A DNA stretch of 64,000 nucleotides. Origin: Bombilactobacillus apium. Lineage in GTDB: Bacteria > Bacillota > Bacilli > Lactobacillales > Lactobacillaceae. The stretch is from contig NZ_JABZEC010000005.1 in the NCBI RefSeq assembly GCF_013385145.1, positions 98,719 to 162,718 on the forward strand, in the 5' to 3' direction. The notes below the pieces were generated by a model, which was not told the origin of the DNA, did not search any database, and saw only the letters and a list, made by a program, of their open reading frames with translations. Position 1 is the stretch's first letter; every line of letters begins with the position of its first letter. The position numbers were made by a program, and so were the translations under genes. Positions 35,629-44,400 of the stretch are shown one piece after another.

Positions 35629-36324
35629 ATGACGACGATTTTGGTGGTCGATGATGAACTTGCCTTATTAGAACTGTTACGATATAACTTAGAACAACAG
35701 CAATTTCAAGTTGTCACCGCAGCCGATGGTCAAAAAGCCTTAGAATTGTTGGAACAACAGCCATTTGACCTTGTGATTTTAGATTTAATGTTACCTATTG
35801 TTAGTGGTTGGGAAGTTATTCAAAGATTGAGAGCTCGTCAAATGAGTTTACCCGTGCTCATGTTAAGTGCGCTTGATAAGGCGCCCGATAAAGTTCGCGG
35901 ACTCAATTTAGGGGCGGATGATTATTTAGCTAAGCCTTTTGATCTAGCGGAATTAATTTCCCGGATTCAGGCTCTCTTACGTCGAAGTCAATTACCAGCA
36001 CGAGTAATTAAATCGTCTTCTAAGCCAACTTTTGTGATTGATGAAGCTAATTTTTGTATTTATCAAAATCAGCAACTATTAAATCTAACAAAAACAGAGT
36101 ATCAAATTTTATATTTACTATGCCAAGAAGCTAATCGAGTAGTAACCCGTCCGCAAATTGCCCAAGCCCTATGGGGGAGTGGCATTTGGAATAGTTCAAC
36201 ATCGCGGGCAATTGATATTCAGATTAGTCATTTACGTGATAAAATTGAACAAAATTCAAAGCAACCCCAGTATTTAAAAACTGTTCGGGGATTTGGTTAT
36301 CGGTTGCTTAATCAAAAGGAGTAA
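35629..36324 (+). CDS. phoP: OmpR/PhoB-family response regulator (PhoP)
   Basis: A cytoplasmic DNA-binding response regulator of 231 aa. The receiver domain (1-115) has Asp8-Asp9, the phosphorylated Asp52 in LVILDLMLP, a Ser/Thr near 80 and the Lys in YLAKPFD. The winged-helix DNA-binding domain (about 130-231) carries LTKTEYQILYLLCQEANRVVTR and ends TVRGFGYRLL. It is followed at once by its histidine kinase gene. I assign PhoP because a phosphate transport operon with a PhoP-type box lies 5 kb downstream; sequence alone would allow other OmpR-type regulators. Confidence 0.88.
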   Translation: MTTILVVDDELALLELLRYNLEQQQFQVVTAADGQKALELLEQQPFDLVILDLMLPIVSGWEVIQRLRARQMSLPVLMLSALDKAPDKVRGLNLGADDYLAKPFDLAELISRIQALLRRSQLPARVIKSSSKPTFVIDEANFCIYQNQQLLNLTKTEYQILYLLCQEANRVVTRPQIAQALWGSGIWNSSTSRAIDIQISHLRDKIEQNSKQPQYLKTVRGFGYRLLNQKE

Positions 36325-36328
36325 GCTC

Positions 36329-38005
36329 ATGAAGCACCAACGGCGTACAATTTTCCTAACTGCAGTAATCGGATTAATTATTTATGGTGTTTGTCTGTTA
36401 GTTTTAGGGCTGTTAGGCCGGCAGACACAAATTGATCACTTGGCTTCTTTAAGGCAAGATTATCAGGCTTTTCGGAAAGCTACTGCGCAGCAGTATCTAA
36501 CTTCTTGGGCCCAAGATCACCAATTAGAAGTGATTTTGGATTCGAAACAGCCACAAACGGCTATTCAGCGGCAAGCTCATGACTTGTTAACGCAAAATAC
36601 TTTGGGTCCAACTAGTGTCTATCGAATTCAACGGGTTAAGGGTCAAAAATATTTATTTTATTTTTTAGATACCACAGCGCAAAACCGAGCCCGAGTAATG
36701 GTTAAAAAATACCATCCTTTGAGTTCCCAAATTGGCTTAATCAGTATTTTTTCTTTAATCTATATTTTCTTGTGGAGTGGGCTTTTAATATTGCAATATC
36801 GCCTGTACCGTCGTCAGCGCCGTTATTTGCAGGCTATTACGCGCAAGCTTCAGCAAATAGCAGCCCAAGAAGAAACAGATTCATTAATTGTTCAAGATAA
36901 TACTCCATATACGAAGTTAATTCAGGCGGCCAATGCGGTTGATCACCAACATCGCAAATCGGTAACTGAGAAAACATTAGCAGAACACCGTTTTGCGGGT
37001 TTATTGAAGCATTTGCCAGTGGGAGTTATGTTGTTAGATGATGCAGGAAATGTTTTGGAACATAATCAGATGATGGCTCAGTTATTGGGCGTGACAATTG
37101 ACTCCAAAAAGCACCCCTTTGTCGATGATATTCAAACTTATCGTTTAAGTCGGATGATTGAGCATACTTTACGAAAACAAAAAAACCATCATCGGATCAT
37201 TCATTTATACGGGGAAGCTCAACGATATGTGGATGCTAATGTAATTCGAATCGCCCACCAAGCAGAGTCCATTGAACATCAGGTAATTGTCATTTTGTAT
37301 GATTTAACACCAATTCAAAATATTGAACGCCAACAGGCAGAATTTTTAAGTAATATCAGTCATGAACTAAAGACTCCAGTGACAGCAATCATGGGCTTCA
37401 CAGATACCTTGTTACAGGGAACAGTGCAGGATCCACAACAAGCGACTAAATTTTTAAAAATCATCCAAAGTGAGTCCCATCGTCTATTGGATTTAATTAA
37501 TGATTCCTTAACTTTAACGACCATTGATCAAACTGCTTCTATCTTGCCAGAAGTAGTTAATGTCCAAGATATGGCGGAGCGGATTATAACTGAACGGCAA
37601 GGGATGATTACCAAGTTGAACTTACAAACGACGGTGACTATGCATGGGAATCCCCAAGTGAGTTCTTATCCCAGCTTGTTAGAACAGATTTTGCAAAATC
37701 TGCTTAGTAATGCCATTAAATATAATCAACCTCAAGGGCAAGTGACGGTTGCTTTAAATCATAATGAAATTGAAAACTTTTTAGAATTGACGATAACTGA
37801 TTCCGGGATTGGAATTACTCCCGCAGATCAAGAGCATATTTTTGAACGCTTTTATCGGGCAGATAAATCACGAAATCAAGATATTGTAGGTACCGGTTTG
37901 GGCTTAGCGATCGTCCAAGCTGCGGTTCAAAGTTTGAATGGAGAACTAAGTTTAGAAAGTAAAGTTAACCAAGGAACTAGAATTCGAGTACAGCTTCCTC
38001 TTTAA
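36329..38005 (+). CDS. phoR: Sensor histidine kinase (PhoR)
   Basis: A membrane histidine kinase of 558 aa. ATG at 36329 has AAGGAG well placed; an earlier in-frame start would lie inside phoP. Two membrane helices (about 7-30 and 135-160) flank an extracytoplasmic region of about 100 aa, then a HAMP/linker region, a PAS-like domain (about 225-330), HELKTPVTAIMGF with the phosphorylated His345, and an ATPase domain with NLLSNAIKYN (N box), DSGIGI (G1) and GTGLGLAIVQ (G2). Layout and neighbours fit PhoR. It ends with a terminator. Confidence 0.88.
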   Translation: MKHQRRTIFLTAVIGLIIYGVCLLVLGLLGRQTQIDHLASLRQDYQAFRKATAQQYLTSWAQDHQLEVILDSKQPQTAIQRQAHDLLTQNTLGPTSVYRIQRVKGQKYLFYFLDTTAQNRARVMVKKYHPLSSQIGLISIFSLIYIFLWSGLLILQYRLYRRQRRYLQAITRKLQQIAAQEETDSLIVQDNTPYTKLIQAANAVDHQHRKSVTEKTLAEHRFAGLLKHLPVGVMLLDDAGNVLEHNQMMAQLLGVTIDSKKHPFVDDIQTYRLSRMIEHTLRKQKNHHRIIHLYGEAQRYVDANVIRIAHQAESIEHQVIVILYDLTPIQNIERQQAEFLSNISHELKTPVTAIMGFTDTLLQGTVQDPQQATKFLKIIQSESHRLLDLINDSLTLTTIDQTASILPEVVNVQDMAERIITERQGMITKLNLQTTVTMHGNPQVSSYPSLLEQILQNLLSNAIKYNQPQGQVTVALNHNEIENFLELTITDSGIGITPADQEHIFERFYRADKSRNQDIVGTGLGLAIVQAAVQSLNGELSLESKVNQGTRIRVQLPL

Positions 38006-38039
38006 TAAGTAAATTGAGCACTTCAACAAATAATTTCTT

Positions 38040-38070
38040 AAAAGCCAAGTGATTTTTTACGAGGCTTTTT
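38040..38070 (+). terminator. Terminator after phoPR
   Basis: A 7-bp stem AAAAGCC/GGCTTTT with a 16-nt loop is followed by a T run. Confidence 0.75.
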
Positions 38071-38166
38071 ATTTTGGCGTAATTGGCCCAGCTAAATTAT
38101 GGCAGCTTGTGAGCAAAAGTATTAAATCTTGGCTAAGAAATATTTTTTATATTAATTAAAATTTAA

Positions 38167-38182
38167 TTTAGGATATCCTAAA
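38167..38182. promoter_or_regulatory. Perfect 16-bp palindrome before the metal transporter operon
   Basis: TTTAGGATATCCTAAA is a perfect palindrome with TTTAGG half-sites, similar to binding sites described for DtxR/MntR-family metal regulators. It lies directly upstream of the -35 box of the promoter at 38189-38217. Binding by such a regulator is an inference. Confidence 0.65.
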
Positions 38183-38188
38183 AAATAA

Positions 38189-38217
38189 TTGCTTTTTGGG
38201 AATTCCTTCTGTAATAT
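38189..38217 (+). promoter_or_regulatory. Promoter of the metal ABC transporter operon
   Basis: TTGCTT (38189-38194), 17-bp spacer, TAATAT (38212-38217), 46 bp before the first start codon. Confidence 0.7.
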
Positions 38218-38263
38218 ACTGAACAGCTAGTTTAAATCTGAAAAGGAATTGTGGAGGTTCTTC

Positions 38264-39004
38264 ATGCTTGAAATCAAGAACCTCACTGTTGCTTATGATG
38301 ACACACCAGTCTTTACTGATGTTGCCGTGAATTTTAAAGCAGGCAAGATTACTGGAATCATCGGCCCCAACGGTGCAGGTAAATCTACCTTGATTAAGGC
38401 CGCTTTAGGTCTAATCAAAATAAAACAAGGAACAGTTGATTTTCAAGGACAACCCTTGAAATCAAGCCCCCAGCAGGTTGCCTACGTGGAACAGCGAAAG
38501 GACCTAGATCTGACCTTTCCGATTAACGTCTTAGATGTGGTGATGACGGGAACTTACGGACAATTAGGGCTCTTTAAGAGTCCGGGAAAAGCCGAAAAAG
38601 CCGCGAGTCAAAAGGCTTTGGAGCAGGTGGCTTTGAGCGAGTTTGCTCATCGGCAAATTGGAAGTTTATCTGGAGGGCAATTACAACGGGTTTTTGTGGC
38701 CCGGGCAATTGTCCAAGATGCAGCGGTAATCATTTTGGATGAACCCTTTGTCGGAATTGATCTGCAAAGTGAAACAGCAATTATGCAAATTTTAAAGTCC
38801 TGGCGAGATGCTGGCAAAACGATTATTGTTGTTCATCATGATTTGAATAAGGTTTCCCAATACTTTGACGAATTGGTGATTTTAAATCATGGTGTCCTGG
38901 CGACTGGTCCGACAAATGAAGTCTATAACGCCGCTAATATTGCTACGGCCTTTTCGGCCGATTTATCGGCGGTCTTATTTCAAGATAGCGGGGTGCAAGG
39001 ATGA
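38264..39004 (+). CDS. Mn/Zn ABC transporter ATP-binding protein
   Basis: The nucleotide-binding subunit of a cluster A-I metal importer (MntB/ZnuC type), 246 aa. Walker A is GPNGAGKST, the ABC signature LSGGQLQRV, and Walker B VIILDEPFVGID, followed by the HHD motif IVVHHDL. ATG at 38264 has GGAGG 7-8 nt upstream; an in-frame ATG at 38249 precedes that site. Its stop overlaps the start of the permease gene by 4 bp (ATGA). The operon of three genes is complete: ATPase, permease, binding protein. Confidence 0.9.
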   Translation: MLEIKNLTVAYDDTPVFTDVAVNFKAGKITGIIGPNGAGKSTLIKAALGLIKIKQGTVDFQGQPLKSSPQQVAYVEQRKDLDLTFPINVLDVVMTGTYGQLGLFKSPGKAEKAASQKALEQVALSEFAHRQIGSLSGGQLQRVFVARAIVQDAAVIILDEPFVGIDLQSETAIMQILKSWRDAGKTIIVVHHDLNKVSQYFDELVILNHGVLATGPTNEVYNAANIATAFSADLSAVLFQDSGVQG

Positions 39005-39861
39005 CTTCTTTAACAGAATTTTTCCAAGCCTTAGCTAAATATGATTTTTTGCAAAGTGCTTTAATAACTGCCGTAATGGTTGGAATCATGTCCGGAGTAA
39101 TCGGAAGTTTTATCATTCTTCGTGGGATGTCCTTGATGGGGGATGCGATTTCCCATGCTGTCCTACCGGGAGTAGCGGTGGCCTACATGTTGGGAATTAA
39201 TATCTTGATTGGGGCTTCTGTTTTTGGAATTTTAGCAGCTTTGTTGATCGGTTTTGTCGCAACGCACAGTAAGATTAAACCGGATACAAGTATTGGTGTA
39301 GTTTTCTCCGCCTTTTACGCTTTAGGTTTTATCTTGATTTCTTTAGCCGAAAGTGCGACCAATTTGCATCATATTTTATTTGGTAATATTTTAGCCGTCA
39401 GTGACAGTGATCTGCTAACTACGGCTGTTGTCTTGGTAATTGTCTTAATTTTTGTGGTGGTCTTTTACAAAGAACTATTAATTACCAGTTTTGATACCAC
39501 CTATGCGCAAACTTATGGTTTAAATACCCAATTATTGCACTATGCCTTGATGTTAGTCTTAACTTTGGTGACGGTCTCGGCCTTGCAGACGGTGGGAATC
39601 ATCCTAGTGGTCGCTATGTTGATCACGCCAGCGGCGACCGCTTTTCTCTGGACGGATGACTTGACTTGGATGTTAGTTTTAGCGGCAAGTCTCGGCGTTG
39701 TGGCTTCGGTTGTGGGTCTGTATTTCAGCTATACTCTTAACTGGGCTTCAGGACCAGCCATTGTTTTAGTTGCTGCGGCGATGTTCTTTATTTCCTTTCT
39801 CTTTTCTCCCAAGCAAGCATTTCTACGTTTGTTCAAATCAACTCGCAAAGGAGTTTCTTAA
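39001..39861 (+). CDS. Mn/Zn ABC transporter permease
   Basis: A 286-aa polytopic membrane protein of the ABC-3 family (MntC/ZnuB type) with about eight hydrophobic helices. Conserved features include RGMSLMGDAISHAVLPGVAVAYMLG near residue 40 and TVGIILVVAMLITPAATAFL near residue 200. It starts at ATG overlapping the ATPase stop (ATGA) and is followed after 1 bp by the binding protein gene. Metal specificity cannot be read from the permease. Confidence 0.9.
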   Translation: MTSLTEFFQALAKYDFLQSALITAVMVGIMSGVIGSFIILRGMSLMGDAISHAVLPGVAVAYMLGINILIGASVFGILAALLIGFVATHSKIKPDTSIGVVFSAFYALGFILISLAESATNLHHILFGNILAVSDSDLLTTAVVLVIVLIFVVVFYKELLITSFDTTYAQTYGLNTQLLHYALMLVLTLVTVSALQTVGIILVVAMLITPAATAFLWTDDLTWMLVLAASLGVVASVVGLYFSYTLNWASGPAIVLVAAAMFFISFLFSPKQAFLRLFKSTRKGVS

Positions 39862-39862
39862 C

Positions 39863-40804
39863 ATGAAAAAATTAATTATTACTTTAGTCGCTGGTTTGGC
39901 GATTTTAACTGGGGTTTTCTTTTATGTGCAACAACGGCATAATTTTGCGCCCAATGCAGCTTCAACTAGTAAGAAAATTCGAGTTGTAACTACCAACTCG
40001 ATTTTAGAAGATATGGTGCATAACGTCGGCCAAGATCGGATTCACTTGTACAGTATCGTTCAAAGAGGAACCGATCCGCATGAGTATGAACCACGACCAA
40101 CTGACGTTTCCCAAGCTTCTGAAGCTGATGTTTTATTCCACAATGGTCTCAATTTAGAAACTGGTGGTAATGGCTGGTTTAAAAAGTTAGTCCAAACCTC
40201 TCATAAGAAATTTGGCCGAGAAGTATTTGCGGCTTCCAAGGGTGTTAAACCACAGCATTTGACCACCAATGTTCAAGAAGAAGATCCCCATGCTTGGTTA
40301 GATCTAAAGAATGGTATTCAGTATGTGCGGACAATTTCCCAAGTTTTACAAAAGAAAGATCCGAAAAATGCTGCTTTCTATCGGAAAAATACCCGTAATT
40401 ATGTAGCGAAATTACAGAAATTACATCGGCAAGCACAGTCTAAGTTTTTAGACATTCCCGAAAACCAACGTCTCTTAGTGACATCCGAAGGAGCCTTTAA
40501 GTATTTTGCGGCGGCCTATCAAGTAAAACCGGCTTATATTTGGGAAATTAATACTGAAGCTCAAGGAACTCCAGAGCAGATGAAACAAGTTTTAGCCCAA
40601 ATCCGCCAAACTGAAGTAAAACATTTGTTTGTAGAAAGTTCAGTTTCCCCGAAAGCGATGAAGAAAGTTGCTCAAGAAACTAATTTAAAAATTTATTCTA
40701 AGATTTTTACCGATTCCTTAGCCAAAAAGGGAACAACTGGAGATAGCTATTATTCCATGATGAAATGGAATTTAGATAAAATCCATGCCGGTTTGGCTCA
40801 CTAA
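39863..40804 (+). CDS. Metal ABC transporter substrate-binding protein (MntA/ZnuA family)
   Basis: A 313-aa cluster A-I metal-binding protein. ATG at 39863 has AAAGGAG upstream, and MKKLIITLVAGLAILTGVFFYV forms an N-terminal hydrophobic segment. No lipobox cysteine follows, so it may be membrane-anchored by that helix or cleaved by signal peptidase I, unlike the usual lipoprotein. Metal ligands are expected from His in GTDPHEYEPRP, His in EDPHAWLDLKNG, Glu in VTSEGAF, and Asp in FTDSLA, which fits manganese or zinc. There is no histidine-rich loop as in ZnuA, which tilts the guess to manganese. A terminator follows. Confidence 0.88.
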   Translation: MKKLIITLVAGLAILTGVFFYVQQRHNFAPNAASTSKKIRVVTTNSILEDMVHNVGQDRIHLYSIVQRGTDPHEYEPRPTDVSQASEADVLFHNGLNLETGGNGWFKKLVQTSHKKFGREVFAASKGVKPQHLTTNVQEEDPHAWLDLKNGIQYVRTISQVLQKKDPKNAAFYRKNTRNYVAKLQKLHRQAQSKFLDIPENQRLLVTSEGAFKYFAAAYQVKPAYIWEINTEAQGTPEQMKQVLAQIRQTEVKHLFVESSVSPKAMKKVAQETNLKIYSKIFTDSLAKKGTTGDSYYSMMKWNLDKIHAGLAH

Positions 40805-40813
40805 TTAAACTTT

Positions 40814-40847
40814 GTCTTCTTAGCTTAAGACTAGGAAGGCTTTTTTT
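40814..40847 (+). terminator. Terminator after the metal transporter operon
   Basis: A 10-bp stem (40814-40823 with 40831-40840, two G-U pairs) and T7. Confidence 0.85.
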
Positions 40848-40857
40848 GTGAAGAAAA

Positions 40858-40874
40858 TTTACAAAACATTTACA
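40858..40874 (+). promoter_or_regulatory. PhoP box before pstS
   Basis: Two direct TTTACA repeats start at 40858 and 40869, exactly 11 bp apart, as in the PhoP box of Bacillus (TT(A/T)ACA repeated every 11 bp). A weak third copy may lie 11 bp upstream. The site is about 50 bp upstream of the probable transcription start. Confidence 0.75.
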
Positions 40875-40906
40875 AGCCGCAAACCCTATCGGAGATTTTG
40901 TTTTGA

Positions 40907-40912
40907 TACAAT
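40907..40912 (+). promoter_or_regulatory. pst operon -10 box
   Basis: TACAAT at 40907-40912 has no recognisable -35 hexamer at the normal spacing, consistent with an activator-dependent promoter. Confidence 0.55.
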
Positions 40913-40930
40913 AAAGACGGAGGATTGATA

Positions 40931-41776
40931 ATGCGAAAAGTTCTGGGAATGGTCATTTTAATGACTTGTTTATTAACTGGATGCGCCGGTACAGGAACCA
41001 AGCCCACCACGGCCGTCGGCTCTTCTGCTTTGCAGCCTTTGGTGGAAGCTGCCGGAGAAAAATTGATGAAGCAAGACCCGAAAGCTTACATCAACGTTCA
41101 AGGCGGTGGTAGTGGAACGGGCTTATCCCAAGTCCAACAAGGGGCGGTAGCAATTGGTAATTCCGATGTCTTTGCGGAGCAAAAAAAGGGGATCAATGCT
41201 TCTAAATTGCGGGATTATAAAGTTTGTGTAGTGGCGATTGTCCCGGTGGTTAACCGCCAAGTTGGCGTCCGTAATTTATCTTTAGCCCAATTGCAGGCTA
41301 TTTTTATGGGACGAATCACTAACTGGCGGCAAGTTGGAGGCCCCAATCTAGCGATTACGGTTATTAATCGTTCCCCTGGCAGCGGCACCCGGATGGTTTT
41401 TGACCAGCAGGTAATGCGCGGTCAGCCTTTGAAGCCAGCTCCTGAGCAGGATTCAAGTGGGATGGTTCGCCAAATCGTTAAAAATACTCCCGGAGCGATT
41501 AGTTACTTGGCTTGGCCTTATTTAACTTCTGATTTACAAAGCTTGAAAATTAATCAAGTCTCCCTGACTGTAACTAATGTGGCTCAAAATCGTTGGCCAA
41601 TTTGGGCTTATGAACATATGTATGTTCCTCGACAAACGACGCCGACGACGCAAGCCTTAATTAAATTAATTTTAAGTGACGATTTTCAAGAAAGTACCGT
41701 CCGAAAAATGCGTTACATTCCAATTAAATGGATGCAATACGAACAAGATGCTCGTGGCCACTCTTGGCGGCGATAA
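40931..41776 (+). CDS. pstS: Phosphate ABC transporter substrate-binding lipoprotein PstS
   Basis: The phosphate-capturing lipoprotein of the high-affinity Pst system. ATG at 40931 is 7 nt after GGAGG; an in-frame TTG at 40925 is rejected. The signal peptide ends in the lipobox LLTGC with Cys18 as the lipid-modified residue. The mature part has VGSSALQPLVEAAGE, QGGGSGTGLSQVQQGAV, which builds the phosphate site, and NRSPGSGTRMVFDQQVM. At 281 aa it is of normal size. It heads pstSCAB1B2-phoU. Confidence 0.95.
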   Translation: MRKVLGMVILMTCLLTGCAGTGTKPTTAVGSSALQPLVEAAGEKLMKQDPKAYINVQGGGSGTGLSQVQQGAVAIGNSDVFAEQKKGINASKLRDYKVCVVAIVPVVNRQVGVRNLSLAQLQAIFMGRITNWRQVGGPNLAITVINRSPGSGTRMVFDQQVMRGQPLKPAPEQDSSGMVRQIVKNTPGAISYLAWPYLTSDLQSLKINQVSLTVTNVAQNRWPIWAYEHMYVPRQTTPTTQALIKLILSDDFQESTVRKMRYIPIKWMQYEQDARGHSWRR

Positions 41777-41785
41777 GGAGAAATT

Positions 41786-42706
41786 ATGGATCCAATTGCG
41801 AAAAGTTTACAAACTCGTTCGACTTCTGCCCGTTTAGAAAGTCGGGGTCGTTTTTTGACTCAGCTGACGACATTACTAATTATTCTCTTAGTTTTAGCAA
41901 TTTTTGGCTTTATTGCGACTAAAGGCTTGGCGGTTTTTATTCAAGACAAGGGTAGCGTAGGAGATTTTTTTACAAAAACTAACTGGGCTCCCAGTCAAGT
42001 AGATATTCATCAACGGCCGTTGTTAGGCGCTTTGCCTTTAATTTGTGGTTCCTTTGCGGTAACCCTACTAGCCGTTTTGGTGGCGACACCCTTTGCTTTA
42101 GCCGCGGCTATTTTCATGACTGAAATGGCTCCCAAGCAGGGAAAAAAGATTTTACAACCGGTAATTGAATTATTAGTGGGAATTCCTTCTGTTGTCTATG
42201 GCTTTGTCGGCCTCGTAGTTATTGTTCCGGCGGTTCAGAAATTATTTGGGGGCAGTGGTTTTGGAATTTTAGCGGGAGCCTTGGTCCTATTTGTAATGAT
42301 TTTACCGACTATTACCTCGATGAGTGTGGATGCTTTAAAAGCTGTCCCGCGTTATTATCGAGAAGCATCCTTGGCTTTAGGAGCGACCCGTTGGCAAACG
42401 ATTTGGCGGGTAGTTTTACGAGCCGCGACTCCTGGATTAATGACCGCGGTGATTTTCGGGATGTCACGAGCTTTTGGGGAAGCCTTAGCTGTTCAAATGG
42501 TAATTGGAAATGCGATTTTAATGCCAACAAGTTTGGTTTCACCAGCGACAACTTTAACTAGTGTCTTGACGATGAATATGGGCAATACGGTAATGAACAC
42601 TGCCGCAAATAATGCCCTCTGGACCCTAGCCTTACTCTTACTTTTAATGTCTTTGATTTTCAATATTGCAATTAAGTATCTAGCAAAAAGAGGTGCCTTG
42701 AAATGA
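41786..42706 (+). CDS. pstC: Phosphate ABC transporter permease PstC
   Basis: A 306-aa inner-membrane permease with six hydrophobic helices. The EAA loop near residue 190-210 reads YREASLALGATRWQTIWRVVLRAATPG, and GIPSVVYGFVGLVVI is the PstC-typical helix region. It starts 9 bp after pstS behind AAGGAG and overlaps pstA by 4 bp. Confidence 0.95.
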   Translation: MDPIAKSLQTRSTSARLESRGRFLTQLTTLLIILLVLAIFGFIATKGLAVFIQDKGSVGDFFTKTNWAPSQVDIHQRPLLGALPLICGSFAVTLLAVLVATPFALAAAIFMTEMAPKQGKKILQPVIELLVGIPSVVYGFVGLVVIVPAVQKLFGGSGFGILAGALVLFVMILPTITSMSVDALKAVPRYYREASLALGATRWQTIWRVVLRAATPGLMTAVIFGMSRAFGEALAVQMVIGNAILMPTSLVSPATTLTSVLTMNMGNTVMNTAANNALWTLALLLLLMSLIFNIAIKYLAKRGALK

Positions 42707-43587
42707 CCCCAAAACAAGTCGATCGTTTAATGACCGGGGTAGTTTATCTCCTAGCCAGTTTCATTATTTTAATTTTACTAGCCCTTTTAGGTTATATTTT
42801 GTTCTCTGGCTTACCTCATGTTAACTGGCACTTTTTAACCGGAGCAACACGTAGTTTTGAAGCCGGTGGTGGAATTGGCACGCAGTTATTTAATTCCTTA
42901 TATTTATTAATTTTATCGATGATTGTTTCGATTCCTCTCGCTTTCGGAGTTGCCATTTATTTATCAGAGTATGCGACCAATCAAAAAATAGTTGCGATCA
43001 TTAGTTCGGCGATTGAGGTCTTGAGTTCTTTACCCTCAATTGTGGTTGGTCTCTTTGGCTTCTTGGTCTTTGTCGTCACTTTTCATTGGGATTTTTCAAT
43101 TTTGTCTGGGGCTTTTACTTTGATGATTTTTAATCTACCGCTTCTAGTTCGAAGTATGCAAGACGCCTTGCAAATGGTCGCTTTTAGTCAACGCGAAGCT
43201 GGTCTAGCCTTGGGCTTATCACGTTGGGAGACGGTTACTCGGATTATTATTCCCGAATGTTTGCCGGCAATTATTACAGGAATTATCCTAGCCTCAGGGC
43301 GGGTTTTTGGTGAAGCAGCGGCTTTGATTTATACCGCCGGACAAAGTGCACCACCTTTGAATTTTGCCAACTGGAATCCTTTAAGTATTACTTCTCCCTT
43401 GAATCTATTTCGACCAGCAGAAAGCCTAGCAGTCCACATTTGGAAAGTTAATTCAGAAGGTCTAATTCCTGATGCTAATGCTGTTTCGGCGGGAGCTTCC
43501 TTAGTTTTAGTGGGAGTTGTCTTGCTCTTTAATTTGGGGGCTCGCTATTTAGGAAATCGCTTGTATCGGCGGATGACGGGGGCATAA
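42703..43587 (+). CDS. pstA: Phosphate ABC transporter permease PstA
   Basis: A 294-aa permease that pairs with PstC. Six hydrophobic helices are visible, with LSSLPSIVVGLFGFLVFV, the EAA loop QREAGLALGLSRWETVTRIIIPECLPAIITG, and GEAAALIYTAGQSAPP. Its ATG overlaps the pstC stop (ATGA), and its own stop shares a base with pstB1. Confidence 0.95.
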   Translation: MTPKQVDRLMTGVVYLLASFIILILLALLGYILFSGLPHVNWHFLTGATRSFEAGGGIGTQLFNSLYLLILSMIVSIPLAFGVAIYLSEYATNQKIVAIISSAIEVLSSLPSIVVGLFGFLVFVVTFHWDFSILSGAFTLMIFNLPLLVRSMQDALQMVAFSQREAGLALGLSRWETVTRIIIPECLPAIITGIILASGRVFGEAAALIYTAGQSAPPLNFANWNPLSITSPLNLFRPAESLAVHIWKVNSEGLIPDANAVSAGASLVLVGVVLLFNLGARYLGNRLYRRMTGA

Positions 43588-44390
43588 TGGAAAATAAATT
43601 AACAAGCTTTACCAGAAAATTAGATCCTAAGCAAAAAGAAATTGCCCTTACTACCGAAGACTTACGGGTTTTTTATGGTCCCAAGGCCGCTTTAGAACCT
43701 GTAAGTCTACAGTTTGAGCGTTACAAGATTACTTCATTAATTGGGGCGTCAGGTTCGGGGAAATCCACTTATCTACGTTCGTTGAATCGGATGAACGATA
43801 CGATTGCTAGTGCCCGCGTGACAGGGAAGATCCTCTATCGAAGTGTCGATATTAATCAACCAACGGTTGATGTTTATCAAGTCCGGCGGCAAATCGGAAT
43901 GGTTTTTCAACGTCCGAATCCTTTTTCTAAGTCAATTTATGATAATATTACCTTTGCTTTAAAACGGCGCGGGGTTAAAGATCGCCAACAACTAGATGAG
44001 GTGGTTGAAACGACTTTGAAACAAGCTTCTTTGTGGGAGCAAGTTAAAGATGATCTAAATAAAAGTGCTTTATCTTTATCTGGAGGCCAACAGCAGCGTT
44101 TATGCATTGCCCGGGCTTTGGCTTTGCAACCAGATATCTTGTTGATGGATGAACCAGCGAGTGCTTTGGATCCGATTTCGACAGCGAATATTGAAAATAC
44201 GATGCAGGAATTAAAGCAACATTATACAATCATTATTGTGACCCATAGTATGCAACAAGCAGCTCGGGTGAGCGACTATACAGCTTTCTTTCATTTAGGA
44301 AAGTTATTGGAGTTTGACTACACGCGGCATATCTTTACTCGACCAAAAGTCCAGCTCACGGAAGATTATGTTTCAGGACACTTTGGTTAG
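43587..44390 (+). CDS. pstB: Phosphate ABC transporter ATP-binding protein PstB (first copy)
   Basis: The ATPase that powers phosphate import, 267 aa. It has Walker [10 protein letters not shown], the phosphate-family sequence [18 protein letters not shown], the signature [17 protein letters not shown], and Walker [16 protein letters not shown]. It has an N-terminal extension of about 20 residues ([20 protein letters not shown]) compared with the second copy. It is followed after 10 bp by a second pstB; tandem pstB genes are common in lactic acid bacteria and bacilli. Confidence 0.94.
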   Translation: MENKLTSFTRKLDPKQKEIALTTEDLRVFYGPKAALEPVSLQFERYKITSLIGASGSGKSTYLRSLNRMNDTIASARVTGKILYRSVDINQPTVDVYQVRRQIGMVFQRPNPFSKSIYDNITFALKRRGVKDRQQLDEVVETTLKQASLWEQVKDDLNKSALSLSGGQQQRLCIARALALQPDILLMDEPASALDPISTANIENTMQELKQHYTIIIVTHSMQQAARVSDYTAFFHLGKLLEFDYTRHIFTRPKVQLTEDYVSGHFG

Positions 44391-44400
44391 GAGGAAATTG

